Below, piece by piece: positions 23,935 through 31,272 of a stretch of 31,272 nt of DNA. Position numbers and translations under genes: made by a program. The first letter of the stretch is position 1. Each line of letters starts with the position of its first letter. The stretch lies in assembly GCA_020718525.1 (NCBI GenBank), contig DYRX01000006.1, positions 1 to 31,272 on the forward strand. Reading direction: 5' to 3'. This stretch comes from Victivallis vadensis (GTDB lineage Bacteria > Verrucomicrobiota > Lentisphaeria > Victivallales > GWF2-50-93). The notes beneath the pieces were generated by a model that saw only the letters and a list, made by a program, of their open reading frames with translations, was not told where the DNA came from and ran no database searches.

Positions 23935-25017
23935 ATGGATTTCAAAAGCATCTTGGAAAAAATTTACAGGGGTGCCTCCCCGGAAAAAAACGATCTGACC
24001 TCCCTCCTTTCAGCAAAAACCGGTGAGGAGACCGAGTCCCTTTTCTCAAAGGCATACGAGATAAAAAAACGCCACATAGGGCAAAAGGCCCATTTCAGAG
24101 GTCTGATCGAGATCGGCAACATCTGCGAAAAGGACTGCCGATACTGCGGAATTCGCAAAAGCAACAAGCGCGTCGAGCGATTTTTCATGGACGAGGAAGA
24201 AATTGTGTCGGAGGCGCTCTTCGCTTACAGGAACCAATACGGCTCCGTAGTCCTCCAGTCCGGAGAAAGGCAGGACGACTATTTCACTGAATTCATCGAG
24301 CGCGCCGTCCGCAGAATCAAGGAGATCTCATCCGGAGAGCTCGGCGTCACGCTTTGCCTCGGCGAGCAGAGCGAAGAGACATACCGCAGATGGTTCGCCG
24401 CCGGCGCGCACAGATATCTCCTCCGCATCGAGACGTCAAATCCGGAAATCTACAGGAATCTCCATCCGCCCGACCACGACTTCGAGGCAAGGAAATCCTG
24501 CCTGCACCTCCTTAAAAAATTGGGCTATCAGCTTGGAACTGGCGTCATGATCGGACTGCCAGGACAAAGCCTCGAAGATCTTGCCGATGACATTTTCTTT
24601 TTCAGGGACTGCGACTGCGACATGATCGGCATGGGGCCGTTCATCCCCCACAAGGACACGCCAATGTGCGCGGACGCGCCGCTCAGCCCTGAATCGTCCC
24701 TGGAGCTGGCTCTCAAAATGATCGCCGTGACCAGGCTGGTTCTGAGGGATGTCAACATCGCTTCGACGACCGCCCTCCAGGCTCTCAGTCCGACAGGCCG
24801 CGAGATGGGGCTTCTTGCCGGAGCCAACATCATCATGCCGAATTTGACTGACACGAAGTATAGGGCGTCATATCAGTTGTATGATGGAAAGCCTTGCCTC
24901 GATGAGAATTCGAGCATGTGCAAAAACTGCCTTCAAAGGCGCATAGAATCAATAGGCGAAAGCATAGGATTTGGAGAATGGGGAGATTCCCCCCATTTCA
25001 AGAAAGGAAAGCAATGA
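23935..25017 (+). CDS. hydE: [FeFe]-hydrogenase maturase, radical SAM protein HydE
   Basis: HydE is a radical SAM enzyme acting in assembly of the azadithiolate-bridged iron subcluster. The 360-residue product has the radical SAM cluster motif C64-x3-C68-x2-C71 (CEKDCRYCGIR) and the second, optional HydE cluster motif C321-x7-C329-x2-C332. Other family stretches are SVVLQSGERQDD, RYLLRIETSNP, GTGVMIGLPGQSLEDLADD and GMGPFIPHKDTP. ATG 23935 was chosen because AGGG lies seven bases upstream; the frame extends earlier only through the rfaE1 gene in another frame. The stop overlaps the nrdJ start as ATGA. hydF is on the other strand 12 kb away. Confidence 0.93.
   Translation: MDFKSILEKIYRGASPEKNDLTSLLSAKTGEETESLFSKAYEIKKRHIGQKAHFRGLIEIGNICEKDCRYCGIRKSNKRVERFFMDEEEIVSEALFAYRNQYGSVVLQSGERQDDYFTEFIERAVRRIKEISSGELGVTLCLGEQSEETYRRWFAAGAHRYLLRIETSNPEIYRNLHPPDHDFEARKSCLHLLKKLGYQLGTGVMIGLPGQSLEDLADDIFFFRDCDCDMIGMGPFIPHKDTPMCADAPLSPESSLELALKMIAVTRLVLRDVNIASTTALQALSPTGREMGLLAGANIIMPNLTDTKYRASYQLYDGKPCLDENSSMCKNCLQRRIESIGESIGFGEWGDSPHFKKGKQ
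24145..24157 (+). repeat. TGCGRAATTCGCA word, copy 4 (in hydE)
   Basis: Sequence TGCGGAATTCGCA. Lies across the codons of the radical SAM motif end (C-G-I-R) of hydE, on the coding strand. Confidence 0.55.
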
Positions 25018-27284
25018 AGGATCACTCTATGGGGGCGATGAGCTCCCTGATTTGGGAAAAAAAGTACAGATATTCAGGATCTTCCGAAACACCGGGAGAC
25101 GGGAACATCGGCGACACCTGGGCGAGAGTCGCCAAGGCGGCGGCGCAAAATGAAAAAAGCCCGTCAAAATGGGAAAAGCGCTTCTCGGAGATCCTCCAGG
25201 ATTTCAAGTTTCTTCCCGGCGGCAGAATATTGGCGAACGCAGGAACTGCCAGAAAAGCCGTGACAATGTTCAACTGCTACGTGATGAACAAGATAGAAGA
25301 CTCCATAGAAGGAATTTTCGACACGGTCAAGGAGGCGGCTGTCACGCAGAAGCACGGAGGCGGGGTGGGATTCGACTTCTCCACACTCAGACCTGGCGGA
25401 TCGCCGATAAAGGGATGCGAGGCCAGCTCCTCCGGCCCCATCAGCTTCATGCAGGTATTCGATTCGACATGCAGAACCATAATGAGCGCCGGTCAGAGAC
25501 GCGGCGCGCAGATGGGCATCCTCAGGTGCGACCACCCGGACATCGAGGCGTTCATCACCGCAAAGCGGGGAAATTCCCAGCTCCAGATGTTCAATCTCTC
25601 TGTCGGAGTCACGGAAAAATTCATCAACGCAGTCAGGAGCAATTCCGACTGGGAGCTGGTCTTCAAGGGAAAGGTCTACAAGACCATGCATGCCGTCGAG
25701 CTGTGGGAGCTTATGATGAAGTCGGCATACGATTTCGCCGAGCCGGGCTTCATACTGCTCGACAGAATAAACCTTATGAACAACCTGCGCTACTGCGAGG
25801 AGATAACTGCCACGAACCCCTGCGGAGAACAGCCGCTTCCGCCTTACGGAGCATGCCTGCTCGGCTCACTCAACCTGACGCGCTTCGTCTCCTCCCCCTT
25901 CACAAAGCACGCCCAGATCTCCTACGGGGACTTGGCCGCCGTCACACGGGACGCCGTCCGCTTTCTCGACAACGTCGTTGACATCAGCGCATTTCCGCTC
26001 GAGGCGCAGAAAACGGAAGCGGCGGACAAGCGCAGAATGGGCATCGGAATAACTGGTCTTGCCGACGCACTGATCTTTCTCGGAATCCGCTACGGCTCCG
26101 AGGAGTCCGTCAAGACTGCGTCGGAAATCATGCGCACCATCAAGGAAGCGGCATACGAGTCCAGCATATCCCTCGGCATGGAGAAGGGGTGCTTCCCACT
26201 GCTTGACAAGACAAGATACATGCAGGGGGAATTCATAAAGACTCTCCCGAAGTCAATTCAGAAATCCATAAGGGAAAAGGGTTTGCGAAATTCGCATCTA
26301 ACCTCGATCGCCCCGACCGGCACGATCAGCCTGCTCGCAGGAAACATTTCGAGCGGCCTCGAGCCGGTCTTCGCGTTCAGCTACAAAAGGAAGATAAGAA
26401 ACAGCCACGAGGGCGACAGCAGTTCGCACGAAATCAAGGACTACGCCTACGCGCGATACTGCAAATTCATAGGATCCGATCCGAAGGAAAGCGAACTGCC
26501 TCCATATTTCGTGAGCTCGGACAAGGTCAGCCCGGACGAGCACATCGCCATGCAGGCGGCGCTTCAGGCTCACGTTGACAGCTCAATATCGAAGACAATA
26601 AACGTCCCCGCCGAATTTCCATTCAAGGATTTCAAGGAAATCTACATGAAGGCGTACGAGAACGGTCTCAAGGGATGCACAACTTTCAGGCCCTCGGATC
26701 AGATAAGCGGCGTTCTCGTGAAGGAGGAGCAGAAGAGCGAAAAATCAACCGTGCAAGAAATAAGGCTCCCCCAGAGGCCCGTCGAGCTCGAAGGCACCAC
26801 ATACAAAATAAAAACTCCTCTTTCAACCGAAGCCATCTATTTGACTATAAACGACATACACGACAAGGACGGGCGCCGCCGCCCTTACGAGCTCTTCATC
26901 AACACCAAGAATTTACAGCATTTCAGCTGGATTGTGGCGATGACCCGCCTCATTTCGGCGGTATTCAGAAACGAGCCAGAACCCTCCTTCCTGGTTGACG
27001 AGCTCAAAAGCATATATGATCCGAACGGCGGATATTTTTCGGAAGGACGATACGTCCCCTCCCTCGCGGCGGACATCGGCCTGGTTATCGAAAAGCATCT
27101 GCAGAAAATCGGCTTCGTCAAGGAAAAGCCTGGCAAGACAGGGGGCGGACGCTCGTCGTCAAAGCATGCCTCAGCTCCCGGAGCGGACAAGCTCATGATC
27201 TGCCCGAACTGTGGCTCGAAGTCGCTTTTCTCCCAGGAGAACTGCCTCAAGTGCCTTGAATGCGGATTCAGCAAATGCGACTGA
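25014..27284 (+). CDS. nrdJ: Adenosylcobalamin-dependent (class II) ribonucleotide reductase
   Basis: NrdJ reduces ribonucleotides to deoxyribonucleotides with a cobalamin-generated thiyl radical and needs no oxygen. The 756-residue product begins at ATG 25014, overlapping the hydE stop, with AAAGGA upstream. Active-site cysteines fit the Thermotoga pattern: C88 in FNCYVM, C270 in NPCGEQPLPPYGAC (radical site) and C281 eleven residues later. Also seen are QKHGGGVGFDFSTLRPGGS, SAGQRRGAQMGIL and TSIAPTGTISLLAGN. The C-terminus has a zinc-ribbon/redox tail CPNCGSK with CLKCLECGFSKC, which supplies reducing thiols. The N-terminus is short and has no ATP-cone. Cobalamin supply is not encoded nearby. 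Confidence 0.94.
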   Translation: MKDHSMGAMSSLIWEKKYRYSGSSETPGDGNIGDTWARVAKAAAQNEKSPSKWEKRFSEILQDFKFLPGGRILANAGTARKAVTMFNCYVMNKIEDSIEGIFDTVKEAAVTQKHGGGVGFDFSTLRPGGSPIKGCEASSSGPISFMQVFDSTCRTIMSAGQRRGAQMGILRCDHPDIEAFITAKRGNSQLQMFNLSVGVTEKFINAVRSNSDWELVFKGKVYKTMHAVELWELMMKSAYDFAEPGFILLDRINLMNNLRYCEEITATNPCGEQPLPPYGACLLGSLNLTRFVSSPFTKHAQISYGDLAAVTRDAVRFLDNVVDISAFPLEAQKTEAADKRRMGIGITGLADALIFLGIRYGSEESVKTASEIMRTIKEAAYESSISLGMEKGCFPLLDKTRYMQGEFIKTLPKSIQKSIREKGLRNSHLTSIAPTGTISLLAGNISSGLEPVFAFSYKRKIRNSHEGDSSSHEIKDYAYARYCKFIGSDPKESELPPYFVSSDKVSPDEHIAMQAALQAHVDSSISKTINVPAEFPFKDFKEIYMKAYENGLKGCTTFRPSDQISGVLVKEEQKSEKSTVQEIRLPQRPVELEGTTYKIKTPLSTEAIYLTINDIHDKDGRRRPYELFINTKNLQHFSWIVAMTRLISAVFRNEPEPSFLVDELKSIYDPNGGYFSEGRYVPSLAADIGLVIEKHLQKIGFVKEKPGKTGGGRSSSKHASAPGADKLMICPNCGSKSLFSQENCLKCLECGFSKCD
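26284..26296 (+). repeat. TGCGRAATTCGCA word, copy 5 (in nrdJ)
   Basis: Sequence TGCGAAATTCGCA, preceded by TT. Inside nrdJ on the coding strand, in codons for L-R-N-S-H. Confidence 0.6.
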
Positions 27285-29221
27285 GACGCGACAATTTCTG
27301 CGGACTGATACTTGCGGCTGGACTCGGGACAAGACTGCGCCCGCTGACCGAGTCGGTTCCCAAGCCGCTCCTGCCTATCTGTGGCACGCCGCTTATTCAG
27401 ATCATCATGGAAAAGCTCTCCTCGCTGGGAATCTCGCGCTTCGCCATGAACACCCATTACAAGCCGGAGATATTTGTCAAATTTCTGGACTCGGCAGGAT
27501 TGTCCGGCAAAGTGACAATCTTCCATGAAGAAAAAATATTGGGAACTGGAGGAGTTCTGCCAAACTGCAGGGAATTCCTTGAAAGATATGATCATTTCAT
27601 TCTGCATAATGGGGACATTGTGGCGGAAATGGATTTCGAAGCGCTGATTCACAGGCATCTCAGTTCAGGCGCGTCGGCGACCATGGCGCTCATTGACGGG
27701 CCTGAAAACAGGGTGCTCTCCTTCGGCGGCTCGATAGGCGACATCTGCGGAAGGCTTGGAACAGAGCCCCCCTCGACTTCCAAACTCCTCACATACAGCG
27801 GAATCTCAGTATTTTCCAGGCGCATATTCGAGCATGTCCCGCCAGTCCCCACATACATCACGCTGGTTGACATTCTCTTGGACGCAATATCTTCGAGACC
27901 CGGCTCCGTGAAGGGCTTTGTTCCGCAGGAATTCTACTGGAACGATGTGGGAACTTTTGAAAGATATCATGCCGCCCACAGGGAAATAATTCTGGAAAGA
28001 AAGATGAGAATTCCCGGTGTGAGCCTGGGCAAATCCGCGCGAGTCGCCTCAAACTCGCCTGTCCCCAAAAAAGTCCATCTCGGCGGCTTCCTCTGCGTCG
28101 GCAAAAATGTTCAAATCGCGCCCGATGCCAGACTTAAAAACTGCGTGATATTGGACGATGTCTCAATTGGTTCAAGATCCAGGCACTGCGACGAGACAAT
28201 CGCCACCGGCGGCACCTATCACAGGGACAGGGATCTCATCGCGTCTCTCAAGATCACGGCCTCCGAAAAAATTTCAGACGCGCGCATTTCAACCTTGGCG
28301 GAGCAGGGTTCGGCAAGGAAGTTCTACAGAATATGCAGAGACGGATCTTCAAAGGTGCTCATGCTTTCCTCTCGGGAGGACAAGGATTTTGCCAGATTCT
28401 CAAAGATAGGAGGCATCCTCCAGAAACACGCGCTGTCCTCTCCCGAAATTTATGCAGTTGACGAAGAGGAATATGCCATTCTCATGGAGGACCTTGGCGA
28501 CGGGGTGCTTCACGATCTCATCAAGGAGCGCAGTCTCCAGATGGAACCTGCATACAGAAAAATACTCGACTGGCTTTTCCGCTTCCATCTTGTCTGCGCC
28601 GGGAATCAGGCGGAGTTCAACGATGCGGTGAAGCGCCACTTTGACTTTTCCGGCATCCGCTGGGAAAGCGAATATTTCGCGGAAAACTATCTGCGGGACT
28701 TTCTTTCCCTGCCTCAAAGGACGATAGACAGGCTCAATCCGGCCTTTGACGCTCTTGCAGAGGCGGCAATGCGCCAGCCGCAACTGCTTGTCCATCGGGA
28801 CTTCCAGTCGCAGAACATAATGATCAAGAACTCCGAAGTGAGAATAATAGACTTCCAGGGGGCGCGCCTCGGACCGCTCTGCTACGACATGATGTCCCTG
28901 CTCTGGGATCCATACGTCCCGATTCCAAAGTCCTGCCGGATATCCCTCATGAAATATTATTTTGCGAAATTCGCAGACGATAAGCTTCCGCCACAGCTCA
29001 GAATTGATGCTTCGACGCTCATGGGCTATGCGCTGGTCGCCGGAATGCAGAGGATCATGCAGGCTCTTGGCGCATACTGCTTTCTCTCAAAGAAGCTTGG
29101 CAAAAAGCAGTTTCTGAAGCACATCGGTCCCGGAGCAAAGCGTCTCAGCGAACTTCTAGATCTGGCTTCCGGCAACCCTGGCGTGCCCCAGGAAATAAAA
29201 AAACTGCAATTCATCTACTAA
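27275..29221 (+). CDS. Fusion of sugar-1-phosphate nucleotidyltransferase, left-handed helix and AmgK-like sugar kinase
   Basis: The protein has 648 residues. Residues 10-245 form an NTP-transferase domain with LILAAGLGTRLRPLTES, PK (29-30) and HNGDIVAEMDF, close to MurU. Residues about 250-310 look like a short left-handed beta helix (VHLGGFLCVGKNVQIAPDA). Residues about 320-648 form an APH-type phosphotransferase: MEDLGDGVLHDLI, HRDFQSQNIM (507-516), IDFQGARLGPLCYDMMSLLWD (Asp526), matching AmgK. In Pseudomonas, AmgK makes MurNAc/GlcNAc-1-phosphate and MurU makes the UDP-sugar in wall recycling; one chain here could do both steps. Another sugar is possible. ATG 27275 overlaps the nrdJ end by 10 bases; ATG 27260 is an alternative. 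Last gene of the operon. Confidence 0.85.
   Translation: MRLRRDNFCGLILAAGLGTRLRPLTESVPKPLLPICGTPLIQIIMEKLSSLGISRFAMNTHYKPEIFVKFLDSAGLSGKVTIFHEEKILGTGGVLPNCREFLERYDHFILHNGDIVAEMDFEALIHRHLSSGASATMALIDGPENRVLSFGGSIGDICGRLGTEPPSTSKLLTYSGISVFSRRIFEHVPPVPTYITLVDILLDAISSRPGSVKGFVPQEFYWNDVGTFERYHAAHREIILERKMRIPGVSLGKSARVASNSPVPKKVHLGGFLCVGKNVQIAPDARLKNCVILDDVSIGSRSRHCDETIATGGTYHRDRDLIASLKITASEKISDARISTLAEQGSARKFYRICRDGSSKVLMLSSREDKDFARFSKIGGILQKHALSSPEIYAVDEEEYAILMEDLGDGVLHDLIKERSLQMEPAYRKILDWLFRFHLVCAGNQAEFNDAVKRHFDFSGIRWESEYFAENYLRDFLSLPQRTIDRLNPAFDALAEAAMRQPQLLVHRDFQSQNIMIKNSEVRIIDFQGARLGPLCYDMMSLLWDPYVPIPKSCRISLMKYYFAKFADDKLPPQLRIDASTLMGYALVAGMQRIMQALGAYCFLSKKLGKKQFLKHIGPGAKRLSELLDLASGNPGVPQEIKKLQFIY
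28963..28975 (+). repeat. TGCGRAATTCGCA word, copy 6 (in the nucleotidyltransferase-kinase gene)
   Basis: Sequence TGCGAAATTCGCA, with TTT before and GACGA after, close to copy 1. Encodes F-A-K-F-A on the coding strand. Confidence 0.6.
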
Positions 29222-29352
29222 TTTGTCGTAGGCTGGAATAACATTATTTGCCAGGTCATCTGCAATGACTGTTAACGGCTGTCTCTTAACTTTTCTGCCT
29301 TCAATATTCGCTATTGAAATTCGGTATTCGAAATTAGTTTTTGCCAGAAAGG

Positions 29353-29383
29353 AAGACGGCGGGTAGGGGGAACCCGCCGTCTT
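29353..29383. terminator. Bidirectional terminator-type hairpin
   Basis: A perfect 12-bp stem, AAGACGGCGGGT (29353-29364) with ACCCGCCGTCTT (29372-29383), encloses a 7-base purine loop. It is followed by ATTGT on the plus strand and by a moderately T-rich stretch on the minus strand. It lies between the convergent fusion gene and DNRLRE gene and probably serves both. The rest of 29222-29409 shows no other feature. Confidence 0.75.
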
Positions 29384-29409
29384 ATTGTAATGGAGAGATA
29401 TGAGACGTC

Positions 29410-30108
29410 TTATTCGAGTGTGATGATCAGTTTTGGCTGATACATTTTTTCCTGATATTCTGAGGCGGTGACCTGGTTGCGGACCATGTATCCCTGGTCA
29501 ACATCTCTGTCTGGTATCCAAGCCAGGGCGAGTCCGTTGTTGGGGCTTGCACCGGAAAGCCATGCCTTCGCCAATGGAGCGATGTCAACCTTGTATTCTA
29601 CTGGCGGTATGGCCTCGTCCTTGGAAGGATCTTCATCAGGCTGAATCATTACTATGGCTGCAGGCTCTGCCGCAGTGTCAGTGCCTATGACGAAGTTCTC
29701 GCCGGTCCATTTTTTGCCGTCATCAGGCTGGACCAAGTTTGCCTTTGCTTCCACCCATGGAATTTTGACTTCGAAAACGCCGGTCTTTCCCGTTGCGTCC
29801 GAATGTGGATCCCAGACGTAGAAATAGAGCTCGGCAGTCTTGATTTTTGCATCCTTGGGAACTCTGTCAAGATTGAATTTGATCAGAAATGCGGAATCCT
29901 TCCTGATTCTGTTGTCTCTTCTCTGCGGACCTAGCTTCTGTGTCGCTCTGTCGGAATCAAGATTGACGTCTTCGACAAGTCCTTTGCCGACGATTGTGAT
30001 TTTCTGTCCGGGTGTTGCGACGGGCGCGGGTGCTGTGTCCTGCGCGACCACGCTCCAAGAAAGCATACCAGTTACGAGCCCCGCTCCGACGATCAGTTTG
30101 ACCTTCAT
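29410..30108 (-). CDS. Secreted DNRLRE-domain protein (short paralogue)
   Basis: The protein has 232 residues from ATG 30108, with GGAGG six bases upstream. A signal peptide ends near VVAQ (residue 23). The rest is one beta-rich DNRLRE-type domain: QRRDNRIRKDSAFLIKFNL, VPKDAKIKTAELYFYVWDPH, and a C-terminal SPNNGLALAWIPD. Such domains occur in secreted or surface proteins and some bind carbohydrate; no catalytic residues are evident. About half of its positions look shared with the next gene upstream, so they arose by tandem duplication. It lies 63 bases after that gene on the same strand. Confidence 0.8.
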   Translation of the reverse strand: MKVKLIVGAGLVTGMLSWSVVAQDTAPAPVATPGQKITIVGKGLVEDVNLDSDRATQKLGPQRRDNRIRKDSAFLIKFNLDRVPKDAKIKTAELYFYVWDPHSDATGKTGVFEVKIPWVEAKANLVQPDDGKKWTGENFVIGTDTAAEPAAIVMIQPDEDPSKDEAIPPVEYKVDIAPLAKAWLSGASPNNGLALAWIPDRDVDQGYMVRNQVTASEYQEKMYQPKLIITLE

Positions 30109-30171
30109 TTTTCCTCCGTTTGTTGTTGTTATTTTTCCTGTCAGGGAAACCCTTTTTGAATTTTTATGAAA

Positions 30172-31272
30172 CTATTCGAAAAAAATCTGCAGGGCGGGAG
30201 TGCATTCGGGCTGATTGGCTCTTTCCGTCGCGATGACCTGGAAGCGGCTGTTTGCGCCTCCGTCAGTGTCGTAGTCGGGTATAGTCTGAAGCGCTATGCC
30301 ATTATTGGGAGAGGATCTGTCCACCCATTTTTTCACAAGCGATGTGATGTCCGCTTTGTATTCAATCGGGGGGACGGCTTCGTCGGAGCCCTGGTCTGGT
30401 CTCACTATGACGGTTGAGACGGGCTGGGCTGGCGTATCGGATCCGATTTTGAAGGATGCTCCACCTGCCCACTTTGAACCCGCTGATGGCGCATTGAAGG
30501 TGGCTTCGCCTTCCTTCCAAGCAGTCTTTACTTCATAGATTCCGTTTTTACTAGTGGTCTCATTGTGGGGATCCCAGACGTAGAAAAGCAGGTCAGCTCT
30601 CAATATTTTTGCCCCCTTCGGAACTTCTGAAAGATTGAATTTGACAAGGAACGGATTTGTTGTTTCTCCAGCCTTTCTGACTCTGTTGTCCCGGGGGCTG
30701 GCTCCAAAGTTTTTTGAAGGGCTGTCAATGTCAAGTAAGAGATCCTCGACATTTGGCTTTCCTCTGACTAGAAGTTTTTTCGCGCCATCGGGAATTTTTT
30801 CAACGCCACCGCCTGAGGGGACTGCATTGCCCTGAGCCTGGCCTGACGACCATATTTCCTTTAGGAGATCCTTTTCGTCGCTGGGCTTTTCTCCTGTGGA
30901 GACAAGTTCTCTTCTGATGAAAAGCATTTTTGGGAAGACAGGATTTTTCCCTTTAGGCGTTTCAACGTTGATCTTGAAAGTCCCAGGGAGCTCGTTTGCT
31001 TTGAATTCCTTGCGGACAATGATTGGTTCAGCCGCCCAGAAGGCATAGTCGCCAACATGGATTTGATGTCCTGCGCTAGCGAGATCTTCGAGGCTTTTGT
31101 TTCTGTAGCCTGGATAATAGGCAATGGTGACGACAAGCTTGTTCTTTCCCATTGCTTTCGGATCAAGGGCGGAAACAGAAATCTTGTTTTCACCAGGCAC
31201 AAGATAGGGCAGAGACTGCCTGTTGACTTGGACAAGCGCGAAGAGCTTGAGAGAACTCAGCTTTTTGAAGCT
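30172..31272 (-). CDS. DNRLRE-domain protein (long paralogue), partial at right edge
   Basis: The frame is open to the right edge, giving 367 residues with the N-terminus missing. A GTG at 31200 is not the start, since the preceding codons read VQVNRQSLPYL and continue the domain. The N-terminal third visible is beta-rich with no family I recognise (GENKISVSALD, VTIAYYPGYRN, VGDYAFWAAEPIIV). A Gly/Ser-rich linker follows. The C-terminal 190 residues form a DNRLRE domain: SPRDNRVRKAGE, VPKGAKILRADLLFYVWDPH, VPPIEYKADITSLVKKWV and SPNNGIALQTIPD, parallel to the downstream gene. Likely secreted, but the signal lies outside the window. Confidence 0.75.
   Translation of the reverse strand, partial: SFKKLSSLKLFALVQVNRQSLPYLVPGENKISVSALDPKAMGKNKLVVTIAYYPGYRNKSLEDLASAGHQIHVGDYAFWAAEPIIVRKEFKANELPGTFKINVETPKGKNPVFPKMLFIRRELVSTGEKPSDEKDLLKEIWSSGQAQGNAVPSGGGVEKIPDGAKKLLVRGKPNVEDLLLDIDSPSKNFGASPRDNRVRKAGETTNPFLVKFNLSEVPKGAKILRADLLFYVWDPHNETTSKNGIYEVKTAWKEGEATFNAPSAGSKWAGGASFKIGSDTPAQPVSTVIVRPDQGSDEAVPPIEYKADITSLVKKWVDRSSPNNGIALQTIPDYDTDGGANSRFQVIATERANQPECTPALQIFFE

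Noticed and set aside
27260..27274. Earlier ATG at 27260 for the nucleotidyltransferase-kinase gene
   Set aside because: It would extend further into nrdJ without a better ribosome site; kept only as an alternative.
1..31272. CRISPR arrays, tRNA genes, insertion sequences or prophage genes
   Set aside because: I scanned the intergenic stretches and found no regularly spaced repeats, cloverleaf sequences or transposase/integrase frames.

Overview
The window looks like the chromosome of an anaerobic Gram-negative bacterium, most likely from the PVC group and probably Lentisphaerota. This is inference from gene content; there is no rRNA. The clues are a prepilin-like protein with the AFTLIELLVVIAIIAIL-type helix and a C-terminal DGH motif beside a LacI-type regulator, GYF_2-domain proteins, DNRLRE-type secreted proteins, a squalene-cyclase-like secreted toroid, [FeFe]-hydrogenase maturases (hydE, hydF), an oxygen-independent class II ribonucleotide reductase and a heptose kinase. 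I found no tRNA, rRNA, CRISPR array, transposase or phage gene. Genes are tightly packed and the longest gene-free stretches are about 340 bases. Left region (1-7325): a minus-strand run holds a secreted alpha/alpha-toroid protein, a GYF_2/zinc-ribbon/P-loop GTPase resembling Double-GTPase 2, and, running off the left edge, a membrane-anchored protein with a GAP1 (GTPase-associated protein 1) N-terminal domain. The GTPase and GAP1 genes are the best candidate for a little-studied multi-gene system. Diverging from this run are two paralogous exported proteins that resemble trypsin/HtrA folds without the catalytic residues. Middle region (7361-16915): all genes are on the minus strand, in transcription order LacI-type regulator, Mn-type CDF exporter, STAS antagonist, a Ser/Thr kinase fused to an apparently inactive SpoIIE-like phosphatase, HydF, a DUF349 repeat protein, and a LolA-like protein fused to a thioredoxin fold without CxxC. 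The last four abut or overlap and form one operon. 16916-21795: a strong sigma70-like promoter drives a prepilin-like gene broken by one apparent single-base deletion; then come a DUF116-polyprenyl diphosphate synthase fusion and DsbD on the minus strand. 22121-29221: a plus-strand operon of GYF_2-RDD membrane protein, heptose-7-phosphate kinase, HydE, NrdJ, and a nucleotidyltransferase/left-handed-helix/sugar-kinase fusion resembling MurU plus AmgK. It ends at a clear 12-bp-stem terminator shared with two convergent tandem DNRLRE genes. Across 11.9-29 kb a 13-base near-palindrome, TGCGRAATTCGCA, occurs six times, always in the same orientation and inside genes in all three codon phases. This points to a DNA-level function.
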